DNA of 64,000 nucleotides from Azoarcus sp031546845 (GTDB taxonomy: Bacteria; Pseudomonadota; Gammaproteobacteria; Burkholderiales; Rhodocyclaceae). The notes beneath the pieces are model-generated. The model was given only the letters and a program-made list of their open reading frames with translations, was not told the DNA's origin and ran no database searches. Below are positions 24,453 through 32,627 of the stretch, in pieces. The stretch's first letter is position 1. The number at the start of each line of letters is the position of its first letter. The stretch covers positions 1 to 64,000 of the forward strand of contig JAVBJT010000004.1 of the NCBI GenBank assembly GCA_031546845.1, given 5' to 3'. The translations under genes and the position numbers were made by a program.

Positions 24453-25496
24453 ATGTCTCTCACACTAAACGATTTCGACTATTCCCTGCCTCCGGAACTG
24501 ATCGCACAGGCGCCGCTGCCCGAACGCAGCGCGAGCCGCTTGCTGGAAGTAACGCCGGACGACGAACTGATCGACCGCCACTTCCGCGACCTTCCGCAAT
24601 TGGTCCGTCCGGGCGATCTGTTCGTATTCAACGATACCCGCGTGATCCATGCCCGCCTGCATGGCGCCAAGGAAAGCGGCGGCCAGGTGGAGGTGCTGAT
24701 CGAACGGGTGATAGGCCCGCACGAGGCGCTCGCCCAGATCCGCGCGAGCAAATCGCCCAAGGCCGGCAGCCGCCTGCGCCTGGCCGATGCGTTCGAAGTC
24801 ACGGTGCTGGGCCGCGTGGGCGAGTTCTACCACCTGCGCTTTCCTTCCGCCGACGATCCACTGGCGCTACTCGAACGCCACGGCAAGCTGCCCTTGCCGC
24901 CTTACATTACGCGCACGGCCGGCGATGCCGACGAAGCCCGCTACCAGACCGTGTTCGCGCGCGAATCCGGCTCGGTGGCCGCCCCTACCGCCGGCCTGCA
25001 TTTCGACGACACGCTGCTGGCCGTGCTCGCCGCGCGCGGGGCCGCGTGTGCGTGGCTAACGCTGCACGTGGGCGCAGGTACTTTTCAGCCGGTACGCACG
25101 GAAAATCTGGCAGAACACCGCATGCACCGCGAGCGCTACTTTATTCCGCAGGCGACGGCCGACGCCATCGCCGCCACGCACGCGGCCGGCGGACGCATCA
25201 TCGCGGTGGGCACCACAGCGCTGAGAGCGCTGGAAAGTGCCGCGCGGCAAGGCGATGCGCCCGCCGCTGGCGAGGGCGAAACGGACATCTTCATCCTGCC
25301 CGGCTTTCGCTTCCGCGTCGCCGACGCGCTCGTCACCAATCTTCATTTACCCAAATCGACCTTGCTGATGCTGGTTTCCGCCTTCGCCGGCATGGCGCCG
25401 ATGCGCCGCGCCTACGCGCACGCGATCACCCAGCGCTACCGCTTCTTCAGCTATGGCGACGCCATGTTCCTGCACCGGAAAAACCATGCAATTTGA
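24453..25496 (+). CDS. queA: tRNA preQ1(34) S-adenosylmethionine ribosyltransferase-isomerase QueA
   Basis: It transfers and isomerises the ribose of SAM onto preQ1-modified tRNA to make epoxyqueuosine. The 347-residue protein begins MSLTLNDFDYSLPPELIAQAPLPERSASRLL, the QueA signature. RDLPQLVRPGDLFVFNDTRVIHARL and VAAPTAGLHFDD also match. The start at 24453 was preferred over upstream ATGs because it gives the family N-terminus, although no strong ribosome-binding site is visible. Its 3' end overlaps the tgt start by 11 bases, so the two queuosine genes are coupled. Confidence 0.95.
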   Translation: MSLTLNDFDYSLPPELIAQAPLPERSASRLLEVTPDDELIDRHFRDLPQLVRPGDLFVFNDTRVIHARLHGAKESGGQVEVLIERVIGPHEALAQIRASKSPKAGSRLRLADAFEVTVLGRVGEFYHLRFPSADDPLALLERHGKLPLPPYITRTAGDADEARYQTVFARESGSVAAPTAGLHFDDTLLAVLAARGAACAWLTLHVGAGTFQPVRTENLAEHRMHRERYFIPQATADAIAATHAAGGRIIAVGTTALRALESAARQGDAPAAGEGETDIFILPGFRFRVADALVTNLHLPKSTLLMLVSAFAGMAPMRRAYAHAITQRYRFFSYGDAMFLHRKNHAI

Positions 25497-26613
25497 CCTG
25501 CTCGCGCGCGACGGCAACGCCCGCCGCGGCCGCCTCGCACTGAACCACGGCACGGTGGAAACGCCAGCCTTCATGCCCGTGGGCACCTACGGCACGGTCA
25601 AGGCGATGACGCCGACCGCGCTCGCCGAAACCGGCGCCGGCATCTGCCTGGGCAATACCTTCCATTTGTGGCTGCGCCCGGGGCTGGACGTTATCGCCGC
25701 GCACGGCGGGCTGCACCGCTTCATGGGTTGGGACAAGCCGATCCTGACCGACTCCGGCGGCTTTCAGGTATTCAGCCTCGGCGCGCTGCGCAAGATCAGC
25801 GAGGAAGGCGTCAAATTCGCCAGCCCCATCGACGGCGCCCGCCTGTTCCTGACGCCCGAACTGTCGATGCAAATCCAGCACACGCTGAATTCGGACATCG
25901 TCATGATCTTCGACGAATGCACGCCCTACCCCGCCACGCGCGACGAAGCGGCCAAATCGATGCGGCTATCGCAACGCTGGGCGCGGCGTTCGCGCGACGA
26001 GTTTGATCGACTGAGCGACAGCCGGGAAACAAGCCGCAACGCCCTGTTCGGCATCGTCCAGGGCGGCATGTACGAGGATTTACGCGACGAATCGCTCGCG
26101 GCCCTGGACGCGATCGGCTTCGACGGCTTCGCCATCGGCGGCCTTTCCGTGGGCGAACCCAAGGAAGACATGGCGCGCATCCTCGCCCATACCGCGCCGC
26201 GCCTGCCCGAAGCAAAGCCGCGCTACCTGATGGGCGTGGGCACGCCCGAGGACATCGTGGCCGGCGTCGGCGCGGGCATCGATTTGTTCGACTGCGTCAT
26301 GCCGACCCGCAACGCCCGCAACGGCTGGTTGTTCACCCGCTATGGCGACGTCAAGATCAAGAACGCCGTGCATAAAACCGACACCGGCCCGCTTGACCCC
26401 TCCTGCGATTGCTACACCTGCCGCCACTTCAGCCGCGCCTACCTGCATCACCTGCACCGCGCGGGCGAAATCCTGAGCAGCATCCTCAACACTGTGCACA
26501 ACCTGCGCTACTACCAGGTGCTGACCGCCGAACTACGCGAAGCCATCGCCCAAGGCCGGTTCGCCGAGCATGCCGCGCGCTTTCGCGCGGAACGCGCGCG
26601 CGGCGCGGTATAA
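25486..26613 (+). CDS. tgt: tRNA-guanine transglycosylase Tgt
   Basis: It exchanges guanine-34 for preQ1 in tRNAs with GUN anticodons. The 375-residue protein starts MQFDLLARDGNARRG inside the end of queA. Motifs are TDSGGFQVFSLG with a catalytic Asp, FGIVQGG, LFDCVMPTRNARNGWLF with the nucleophile Asp, and the zinc site CDCYTCRHFSRAYLHHL near the C-terminus. queA and tgt lead into yajC, secD and secF, the usual proteobacterial order. Confidence 0.96.
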   Translation: MQFDLLARDGNARRGRLALNHGTVETPAFMPVGTYGTVKAMTPTALAETGAGICLGNTFHLWLRPGLDVIAAHGGLHRFMGWDKPILTDSGGFQVFSLGALRKISEEGVKFASPIDGARLFLTPELSMQIQHTLNSDIVMIFDECTPYPATRDEAAKSMRLSQRWARRSRDEFDRLSDSRETSRNALFGIVQGGMYEDLRDESLAALDAIGFDGFAIGGLSVGEPKEDMARILAHTAPRLPEAKPRYLMGVGTPEDIVAGVGAGIDLFDCVMPTRNARNGWLFTRYGDVKIKNAVHKTDTGPLDPSCDCYTCRHFSRAYLHHLHRAGEILSSILNTVHNLRYYQVLTAELREAIAQGRFAEHAARFRAERARGAV

Positions 26614-26695
26614 AGCAACAGCGCGGAAAATACATCCACACCGGTATATAAGCGCACCAACAGCCGTCATACGGCAGGGTTCAAGCCGCTACTGC

Positions 26696-26701
26696 TATAA
26701 T
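26696..26701 (+). promoter_or_regulatory. Candidate -10 element upstream of yajC
   Basis: A consensus TATAAT lies 36 bases before the yajC ATG, in the only gap of the tgt-yajC-secDF block longer than 100 bases on this side. No good -35 hexamer is seen at the right distance, so it is a tentative internal promoter. Confidence 0.35.
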
Positions 26702-26736
26702 TCGCCGTTTTTCGACATTCCTGGAGCGGACAAACC

Positions 26737-27060
26737 GTGTTGATTTCAAACGCCTACGCCCAAACAGCGGGCCAAGACCCGACCGGCGGCATGATGGGAA
26801 TCCTCCCCCTCGTCCTGATGTTCATCGTGGTCTGGTTCATGATGATCCGCCCGCAGATGAAACGAGCCAAAGAACACAAATCCATGGTCGAAGCCCTTTC
26901 CAAGGGCGACGAAATCATTACCCAGGGCGGCATGGCAGGCCGCGTCACCGAAATCGGCGACAACTTCATTCACCTGGAAGTCTCCGAAAAAACCAACGTC
27001 GTCATCCAGAAACAAGCCGTTTCCACGGTATTGCCCAAAGGAACGCTGAAAACCCTCTGA
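26737..27060 (+). CDS. yajC: Sec translocon accessory subunit YajC
   Basis: A 107-residue membrane protein. One strong span (GILPLVLMFIVVWFMMIRPQMKRAKEHK) is followed by a cytoplasmic domain with the family pattern LSKGDEIITQGGMAGRVTEIGDNFIHLEV. The ORF starts with an alternative codon (GTG), preceded by GGAGCGGACAAACC. YajC joins SecD and SecF in the holo-translocon, and the genes are in the standard order. Confidence 0.94.
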   Translation: MLISNAYAQTAGQDPTGGMMGILPLVLMFIVVWFMMIRPQMKRAKEHKSMVEALSKGDEIITQGGMAGRVTEIGDNFIHLEVSEKTNVVIQKQAVSTVLPKGTLKTL

Positions 27061-27183
27061 GGCCCCGCCGCGTGTCGTCGCCTAGCGACGGCACGCCGGT
27101 CCCGCAGCCCACGGCAGCCCTTCGCGTTCTTCGCCCTCGCGCGCTCCCTGCTCCCGCATCCTCTTTCCGCTCCCTCTCCAACA

Positions 27184-29046
27184 ATGAATCGCTACCCTCT
27201 CTGGAAAAACCTGCTCGTCGGCCTGATCCTGCTCTGGGGCTTGCTCTACACACTGCCGAACTTCTACGGTGAAGTGCCCGCGGTCCAGGTTTCCAGTGGC
27301 AAGGCAACGTTCAAGCTCGATCCCGCGACCACCGCCGGCCACCTCGCCGACGTGCTGCGCAGCGCCGGTATCGAACACAACGGCATTTTTTCCGACGCCA
27401 CCAGCGTGCGCGCCCGCTTCGACAACACCGACACGCAAATCCGCGCCAAGGATGCGATCGAACACGCATTCAACCCCAATGCGCAGGATCCGGACTACGT
27501 CGTCGCGCTCAACCTGCTATCCGCCTCGCCATCGTGGCTCACGGCGATTCACGCCTTGCCGATGTATCTGGGCCTAGACCTGCGCGGCGGCGTGCACTTC
27601 CTGCTGCAAGTGGATATGCCCGGCGCGCTGACCAAGCGGCTCGACGCCACCACCGGCGACCTGCGCACCCTGCTGCGCGACAAGAACATCCGCCACGCGG
27701 GCATCACACGCGAAGGCAACACGGTGCAGGTCCGCTTCCAGGACAATGCGCAACGCGACGCCGCGCGCAACGCCATCGCCGCCTCCACCGCCGATCTGCA
27801 ACTGACCACGCGCGACGACGGCAGCCAGGATCTTCTGCTGATCGCCACGCTCACCCCGCAGGCGCAAAAAACCATGCGGGATTCGGCCATCAAGCAAAAC
27901 ATCGGCACCCTGCACAACCGCATCAACGAACTGGGCGTGGCCGAGCCGGTCATCCAGCAACAAGGCGCGGAACGTATCGTCGTACAACTGCCGGGCGTGC
28001 AGGACGTAGCCAAGGCCAAGGAACTCCTCGGCCGCACCGCGACCCTGGAACTGCGCATGGTGGAAGACAGCCAGAGCGCGATCGAGCAGGCGCTCAACGG
28101 CAACCCGCCCTTCGGCACCGAGTTGTACACCGAACGCGGCGGCTCAAAAGTACTGGTGAAAAAGCAGGTCATGCTCACCGGCGACCGCCTCACCGATGCC
28201 CAGCCCGGCTTCGACGGCACGACCCACGAACCGGCCGTGCACCTCACGCTGGACGCCGCCGGCTCGCGCATCTTCCGCGATCTCACGCGCGAAAACGTCG
28301 GCAAGCGCATGGCCATTCTGCTGGTCGAAAAAGGCAAGGGCGAAGTCGTCACCGCACCGGTGATCCGCTCCGAAATCGGCGGTGGCCGCGTGCAGATTTC
28401 CGGCCGCATGACCACCACCGAAGCCGCCGACGTCGCCCTGCTGCTGCGCGCGGGCGCGCTCGCCGCGCCGATGGAAATCATCGAGGAACGCACCATCGGC
28501 CCCAGCATGGGCGCGGAAAACATCACCAAGGGCATCCATTCCACGCTGTGGGGCTTCGTTGCCATCGCCGCATTCATGTGCCTGTATTACATGCTGTTCG
28601 GCTTCATTTCCTCGCTTGCGCTGGGCGCCAACCTGCTGCTGCTGATGGCGCTGCTCTCGCTGCTGCAAGCCACGCTCACACTGCCAGGCATCGCCGCCAT
28701 GGCGCTCGCGCTCGGCATGGCGATCGACGCCAACGTGCTCATCAACGAACGCATCCGCGAGGAACTGCGCAACGGCGCAAGCCCCCAGGCGGCCATCACC
28801 GCCGGCTACGACCGCGCCTTCGGCACCATTCTCGACTCCAACGTCACCAGCCTCATCGCCGGCATCGCGCTGCTCATCTTCGGCTCCGGCCCGGTGCGCG
28901 GCTTCGCCGTGGTGCACTGCCTGGGGCTGCTCACCTCGATGTTCAGCGCCGTGGTGGTGTCGAGAATGCTGATCAACTGGATTTACGGCCATCGCCGCAG
29001 GGTGGAAAAGCTTTCCATCGGTCAGGTGTGGAAACCGGGCCTGTAA
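27184..29046 (+). CDS. secD: Protein translocase subunit SecD
   Basis: A 620-residue RND-type membrane protein. The N-terminal span is NLLVGLILLWGLLYTLPNFYG. The D1 signature YLGLDLRGGVHFLLQVDM lies near residue 125. A large periplasmic domain is followed by five C-terminal spans with ALGMAIDANVLINERIREELRNG, which holds the conserved proton-pathway Asp. With SecF it uses the proton gradient to pull secreted proteins out of SecYEG. The secF gene begins 49 bases later. Confidence 0.96.
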   Translation: MNRYPLWKNLLVGLILLWGLLYTLPNFYGEVPAVQVSSGKATFKLDPATTAGHLADVLRSAGIEHNGIFSDATSVRARFDNTDTQIRAKDAIEHAFNPNAQDPDYVVALNLLSASPSWLTAIHALPMYLGLDLRGGVHFLLQVDMPGALTKRLDATTGDLRTLLRDKNIRHAGITREGNTVQVRFQDNAQRDAARNAIAASTADLQLTTRDDGSQDLLLIATLTPQAQKTMRDSAIKQNIGTLHNRINELGVAEPVIQQQGAERIVVQLPGVQDVAKAKELLGRTATLELRMVEDSQSAIEQALNGNPPFGTELYTERGGSKVLVKKQVMLTGDRLTDAQPGFDGTTHEPAVHLTLDAAGSRIFRDLTRENVGKRMAILLVEKGKGEVVTAPVIRSEIGGGRVQISGRMTTTEAADVALLLRAGALAAPMEIIEERTIGPSMGAENITKGIHSTLWGFVAIAAFMCLYYMLFGFISSLALGANLLLLMALLSLLQATLTLPGIAAMALALGMAIDANVLINERIREELRNGASPQAAITAGYDRAFGTILDSNVTSLIAGIALLIFGSGPVRGFAVVHCLGLLTSMFSAVVVSRMLINWIYGHRRRVEKLSIGQVWKPGL

Positions 29047-29095
29047 CGCGAACCCCTAACGGCGAACCCGGGCACGGGGCAAAGGAAATACGATC

Positions 29096-30034
29096 ATGGA
29101 ATTTTTCCGCATCAAGAACGACATCCCGTTCATGCGTCATGCGTTGGTGTTCAACGTCATCTCGTTTGTCACCTTCCTATTGGCGGTCTTCTTTCTCGTC
29201 ACCCGGGGTCTGCACCTATCCGTCGAATTCACCGGCGGCACCCTGGTGGAAGTGAGCTACACCCAGGCTCCCGAGTTGGAACCGATCCGCCAGGGGCTCG
29301 TCGCCGATGGCTATACCGACGCCCTAGTGCAAAACTTCGGCAGCGCCCGCGATGTGCTGATCCGCCTGCCCAACCGCGACGATGCGGACAGCAACCACAT
29401 CGCCGAGCACGTCATGGCGGCGCTGCAAAAAACCGCCCCCGCCGATGTGGCCCCCACACTGCGGCGGGTCGAGTTCGTCGGCCCCCAGGTCGGTAAGGAA
29501 CTCGCCTACGACGGCTCCATGGCCTTGCTGCTGGTGGTCTTCGGCATCGTCGTTTATCTGGCCGCGCGCTTCGAATGGCGCCTGGGCGTGGCGACCATTA
29601 TTGCCAACCTCCACGACATCATCATCATTCTGGGCTTCTTCGCCTTTTTCCAATGGGAGTTCTCGCTGGCCGTGCTAGCGGCCACGCTGGCCGTGCTCGG
29701 TTATTCGGTGAACGAATCCGTCGTCGTCTTCGACCGCGTGCGCGAAACCTTCCGTAAAAAGCGCGGACTCACCACGCCGCAAGTGCTCGACCACGCCATC
29801 ACCAGCACCATCTCGCGCACCATCATCACCCACGGCTGCACACAGATGATGGTGCTCTCGATGCTCCTCTTCGGCGGCCAAACGCTGCACTACTTCGCCA
29901 TGGCGCTCACCATCGGCATCTGCTTCGGCATCTATTCGTCGGTGCTGGTCGCCAGCCCCCTGGCAATGTGGCTGGGCGTGTCGCGCGAGCAGTTCGTCAA
30001 GGTGAAGAAAGAAAAAGAAGAAGCCGTGGTTTGA
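29096..30034 (+). CDS. secF: Protein translocase subunit SecF
   Basis: A 312-residue partner of SecD. It shows MEFFRIKNDIPFMRH, the VEFTGGTLVEV motif that parallels the SecD D-LRGG motif, a short periplasmic domain and C-terminal spans with LGYSVNESVVVFDRVRE. The tail is highly charged (KVKKEKEEA). A GCAAAGGAAATACGATC leader precedes the ATG. A 17-bp inverted repeat lies 26 bases after the stop. Confidence 0.96.
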   Translation: MEFFRIKNDIPFMRHALVFNVISFVTFLLAVFFLVTRGLHLSVEFTGGTLVEVSYTQAPELEPIRQGLVADGYTDALVQNFGSARDVLIRLPNRDDADSNHIAEHVMAALQKTAPADVAPTLRRVEFVGPQVGKELAYDGSMALLLVVFGIVVYLAARFEWRLGVATIIANLHDIIIILGFFAFFQWEFSLAVLAATLAVLGYSVNESVVVFDRVRETFRKKRGLTTPQVLDHAITSTISRTIITHGCTQMMVLSMLLFGGQTLHYFAMALTIGICFGIYSSVLVASPLAMWLGVSREQFVKVKKEKEEAVV

Positions 30035-30059
30035 ACGTTTCCACCCTCTCCGGATTTAT

Positions 30060-30115
30060 CAAACCGGCAATCGAAATGACAAAAACAAAATATGTCCTTT
30101 TCGATTGCCGGTTTG
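30060..30115. repeat. Perfect 17-bp inverted repeat downstream of secF
   Basis: CAAACCGGCAATCGAAA (30060-30076) and its exact complement (30099-30115) enclose a 22-base AT-rich spacer. The spacer ends also pair weakly (GACA/TGTC). No T-run follows on the plus strand, so a standard terminator is doubtful, although the stem would be very stable. It could be the end of a mobile remnant, a processing site, or a bidirectional transcription barrier after the sec operon. Confidence 0.65.
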
Positions 30116-30149
30116 TATAAGCAGCAAACACCGCACTCCTGAGTTCGTC

Positions 30150-30887
30150 ATGCCAGTCCTTGTCGTCCTGAATTACCTCGTCGCCATCACCTTTGCCGTC
30201 CACGCCGTACGCAACAGACAGCAGATGTACTGGGTTTTCATCCTGCTGATGTTTCCCGTGCTGGGATCGCTCGTCTATTTTTTCTACGCAATCTTCCCCA
30301 CGCTTGGTGTCGAGCGCCATGCCGTCTCGATGGGGCGCTCGCTGCTCAAAGCGGTAGACCCCGACCGCGACATGCGCGTGCGTATCGACGAAGTCGCCTT
30401 GTGCGGCAGCATGGAAAACAAGATCGCGCTCGCCGAAGAATGCATGAACCGCGCCTTCTACCACGATGCGGCCAAACTCTACCACGACGCCATGAGCGGC
30501 ATGTATGCGAATGACCCGCTACTCGGTCACGGCCTGGGCACAGCCCTGTTCGCACTGGAAAACTACACCGAGGCAAAAGACGCCTTCACGCACGTGCTAG
30601 AAAAAAGCCCGAATTTCAAAGCGGGAGAAACACGCCTTTACCTCGCACGCGCGCTCGAACAACTGAACGAACAGGAAGCCGCCCTCACGCATTACGAGCA
30701 ACTGCGCAACTACGCCGGCGAAGAAGCGCGCTGCCGCGAAGCGCTGCTGCTGCAAAAGCTCGGCCGCCACGCGGAAGCACAACGGCTGTTCGAAGAAACA
30801 CTACTCGCCGCGCGACGCTCCCCCGCGTATTACCGCCGCGTCCAGGCGGAATGGATCGCCATCGCGAAAGCGAACCGTACGACCTGA
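30150..30887 (+). CDS. Membrane-anchored TPR protein
   Basis: A 245-residue protein. The N-terminal part has two hydrophobic spans of the phospholipase-D-N/PLDc_N type (VVLNYLVAITFAVHAVRNRQQMYWVFILLMFPVLGSLVYFFYAIFPTLG). Three to four TPR-like helical pairs follow (about residues 90-230: AEECMNRAFYHDAAKLYHDAM, LFALENYTEAKDAFTHVL, KLGRHAEAQRLFEETL). TPR domains bind proteins, so a scaffold role at the inner membrane is likely. The ATG at 30150 has only a weak ribosome-binding site. Confidence 0.8.
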   Translation: MPVLVVLNYLVAITFAVHAVRNRQQMYWVFILLMFPVLGSLVYFFYAIFPTLGVERHAVSMGRSLLKAVDPDRDMRVRIDEVALCGSMENKIALAEECMNRAFYHDAAKLYHDAMSGMYANDPLLGHGLGTALFALENYTEAKDAFTHVLEKSPNFKAGETRLYLARALEQLNEQEAALTHYEQLRNYAGEEARCREALLLQKLGRHAEAQRLFEETLLAARRSPAYYRRVQAEWIAIAKANRTT

Positions 30888-31318
30888 TCGCCCCCCATCC
30901 TTATAGCCCGGAAGGCCGGAAAAAACGCCTACCGAATGCCCATCGTCAAATCGGCAGCCCCCCCTCAAAGCCTCAAAATCTAACAGCCCCCTATCGCGCC
31001 GCGCCGCTAGCCGGTTCCGCGCCGATTTTCACGCGCGGCAATGCTGCTTGCCGGCATGCTTGGCTCCCTCACTGTCGCGATGCGCAGGCAATACAGTTGA
31101 TCCATAGAATGCGCTGTTCCCAACACGCTGACCTACTCAACGGCCAGTTGGGCGAACCATCCATACGCTGATGGCCGGCGTGATTATCCGCAGGAATTTC
31201 GAGCCTCCCTCAGAGAGCACCGAGGTGACGCTTACACATTAAATAATTTATTACTTGTATTGCATACAATGGCCGCATTATAAGGATTGCTCTGCCAACA
31301 AAATGTAATGGTGATCAA
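30888..31318. other. Intergenic region, increasingly AT-rich toward the orphan gene
   Basis: No supported gene is present. Base composition shifts from GC-rich to AT-rich around 31220, and a promoter-like sequence sits at 31255-31283. The shift marks the edge of the AT-richer block that contains the orphan secreted protein. Confidence 0.5.
31255..31283 (+). promoter_or_regulatory. Candidate sigma-70 promoter of the orphan secreted-protein gene
   Basis: TTGTAT and TTATAA are separated by 17 bases in AT-rich surroundings, 36 bases before the ATG at 31319. This matches sigma-70 spacing, with three mismatches to consensus in total. Confidence 0.5.
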
Positions 31319-32518
31319 ATGAATAAAACGCTATTGCTAATAACGGTTTCCTTGGCAAGTACGAATGCATTTGCAACCGCTGCTCCCAATGCCCCTGTTT
31401 CCAACGCACTTCGTTGCGGCATTCCACAAAACAGTGTTGTTCTGCCTACGCACAATCTATCGCTTTGGGGCAGCAGTACTTTTGCCCATATCGGTTTTTC
31501 AAAAGACAGCGGCGGCATCGCCACCTCATTGATCTTGGGAGACAGCACCAACACTTATGTGCAGGTTCTGGAATCACGTAGTGGAGCGGGCGCTGCATGG
31601 CAGTTTTCCGCTGGCGGCTATCTGGGCACCAATAATCGTACGAATTTCGACCAGACAACGCTGAATCCTTTGATAAACCAGGGCGGTGGAAACGCCAAAG
31701 GCTATCAGTGGTCGATAGGCGTCGATTTGCGTTCGACGGCCACCTCCATCAATCAGGCTGACTGGGCGCCGGCCTATACGGATACCGTGGCCAGATACGC
31801 TCCCCCACTCTTTCCTGGATCAACCACGGCTGTAACTGTAGGCACCTCTCCATGCGAGCCATTCCATGAGACGACCAACCCGCTTCTCATGTTCGATCAG
31901 AACTCCATGGATGCTTACACATCAACGGTAGCAACCAGCGCGGGAGTGGCTACACGCCTTGACTGGCATTTTTATCAAAAATCCATATTTCATAATGTCA
32001 TTGGCACATGGGATGAATTCAGCACAGGGCATGGCTTATATCTGAACAGGGCCACGGCCAGGGCATATAACCTGAAAATGTATTTTGTGAGACCCGATCT
32101 GAATACCCCCGATGCTGTCATAGAGGTCTCACCCCAGAATGATTTTCGGCTGTCCGCACAGGACGAATGGATTGCCGGGAATTGGGCGGGGCCAACACAC
32201 ATGATTGCCGGGGGCCGTTTCTCACATGTTGCGTTCATATGGACGCTGCCTACCGGCAAGAGAGTGGGATTTGCCGTGCCCTATAAAAACGGAGGCGGCT
32301 TCAGGCTGGAAAAAACAACTTACTGCGCCAATCCTGACGATGACCAATGCGGCAGCATATCCTTCGGAGTAACGTTCCCCACTTATGAGGTAAATTCGTC
32401 CACTCCTTTGCCTTTTACCTATGTTTCCTTCCCTACTGGCCAGATCCGTAGAACTTCCGCGGTTTTCTGGTTTGGTGATTTTGATCAACTTACGGACATA
32501 ATCATCAGAGACAGGTAG
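31319..32518 (+). CDS. Secreted protein of unknown function
   Basis: This 399-residue product is not recognised. MNKTLLLITVSLASTNAFATAAP is a clear signal peptide with a cut after AFA. The mature part is rich in aromatic residues, Gly, Thr and Asn, with segments such as HNLSLWGSSTFAHIGF and WIAGNWAGPTHMIAGGRFSHVAF. This is typical of beta-sandwich extracellular domains. Five mature cysteines could form disulfides, including a pair in YCANPDDDQC. The coding sequence is AT-richer and uses A/T-ending codons more than its neighbours, which suggests recent acquisition. It has its own promoter-like sequence and stands alone. Confidence 0.75.
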   Translation: MNKTLLLITVSLASTNAFATAAPNAPVSNALRCGIPQNSVVLPTHNLSLWGSSTFAHIGFSKDSGGIATSLILGDSTNTYVQVLESRSGAGAAWQFSAGGYLGTNNRTNFDQTTLNPLINQGGGNAKGYQWSIGVDLRSTATSINQADWAPAYTDTVARYAPPLFPGSTTAVTVGTSPCEPFHETTNPLLMFDQNSMDAYTSTVATSAGVATRLDWHFYQKSIFHNVIGTWDEFSTGHGLYLNRATARAYNLKMYFVRPDLNTPDAVIEVSPQNDFRLSAQDEWIAGNWAGPTHMIAGGRFSHVAFIWTLPTGKRVGFAVPYKNGGGFRLEKTTYCANPDDDQCGSISFGVTFPTYEVNSSTPLPFTYVSFPTGQIRRTSAVFWFGDFDQLTDIIIRDR

Positions 32519-32536
32519 AGGTCACACCCCCAGATA

Positions 32537-32573
32537 GGCGAGCAAACTAGGCACCAAAGCAAGGTTGCTCGCC
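32537..32573. repeat. 9-bp inverted repeat after the orphan gene
   Basis: GGCGAGCAA (32537-32545) and TTGCTCGCC (32565-32573) are exact complements around a 19-base spacer, 18 bases past the orphan gene stop. On the plus strand it is followed by A residues, not T residues, so it is a hairpin but not a standard plus-strand terminator. Confidence 0.45.
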
Positions 32574-32575
32574 CC

Positions 32576-32605
32576 AAAAAAAAACGCCCCACTCAGGGGC
32601 GTTTT
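32576..32605 (-). terminator. Intrinsic terminator of icmF
   Basis: AAAACGCCCC and GGGGCGTTTT form a 10-bp stem with a 5-base loop. Read on the minus strand it ends in a run of nine T residues, 22 bases after the icmF stop. It can also work on the plus strand, with a shorter T-run. Confidence 0.85.
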
Positions 32606-32627
32606 ACGGTTCAACCAAGCGCCGTTG

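Noticed and set aside
27534..29255. 573-residue plus-strand frame inside secD and secF
   Set aside because: Out-of-frame Arg/His-rich translation of secD; no start signal or domain.
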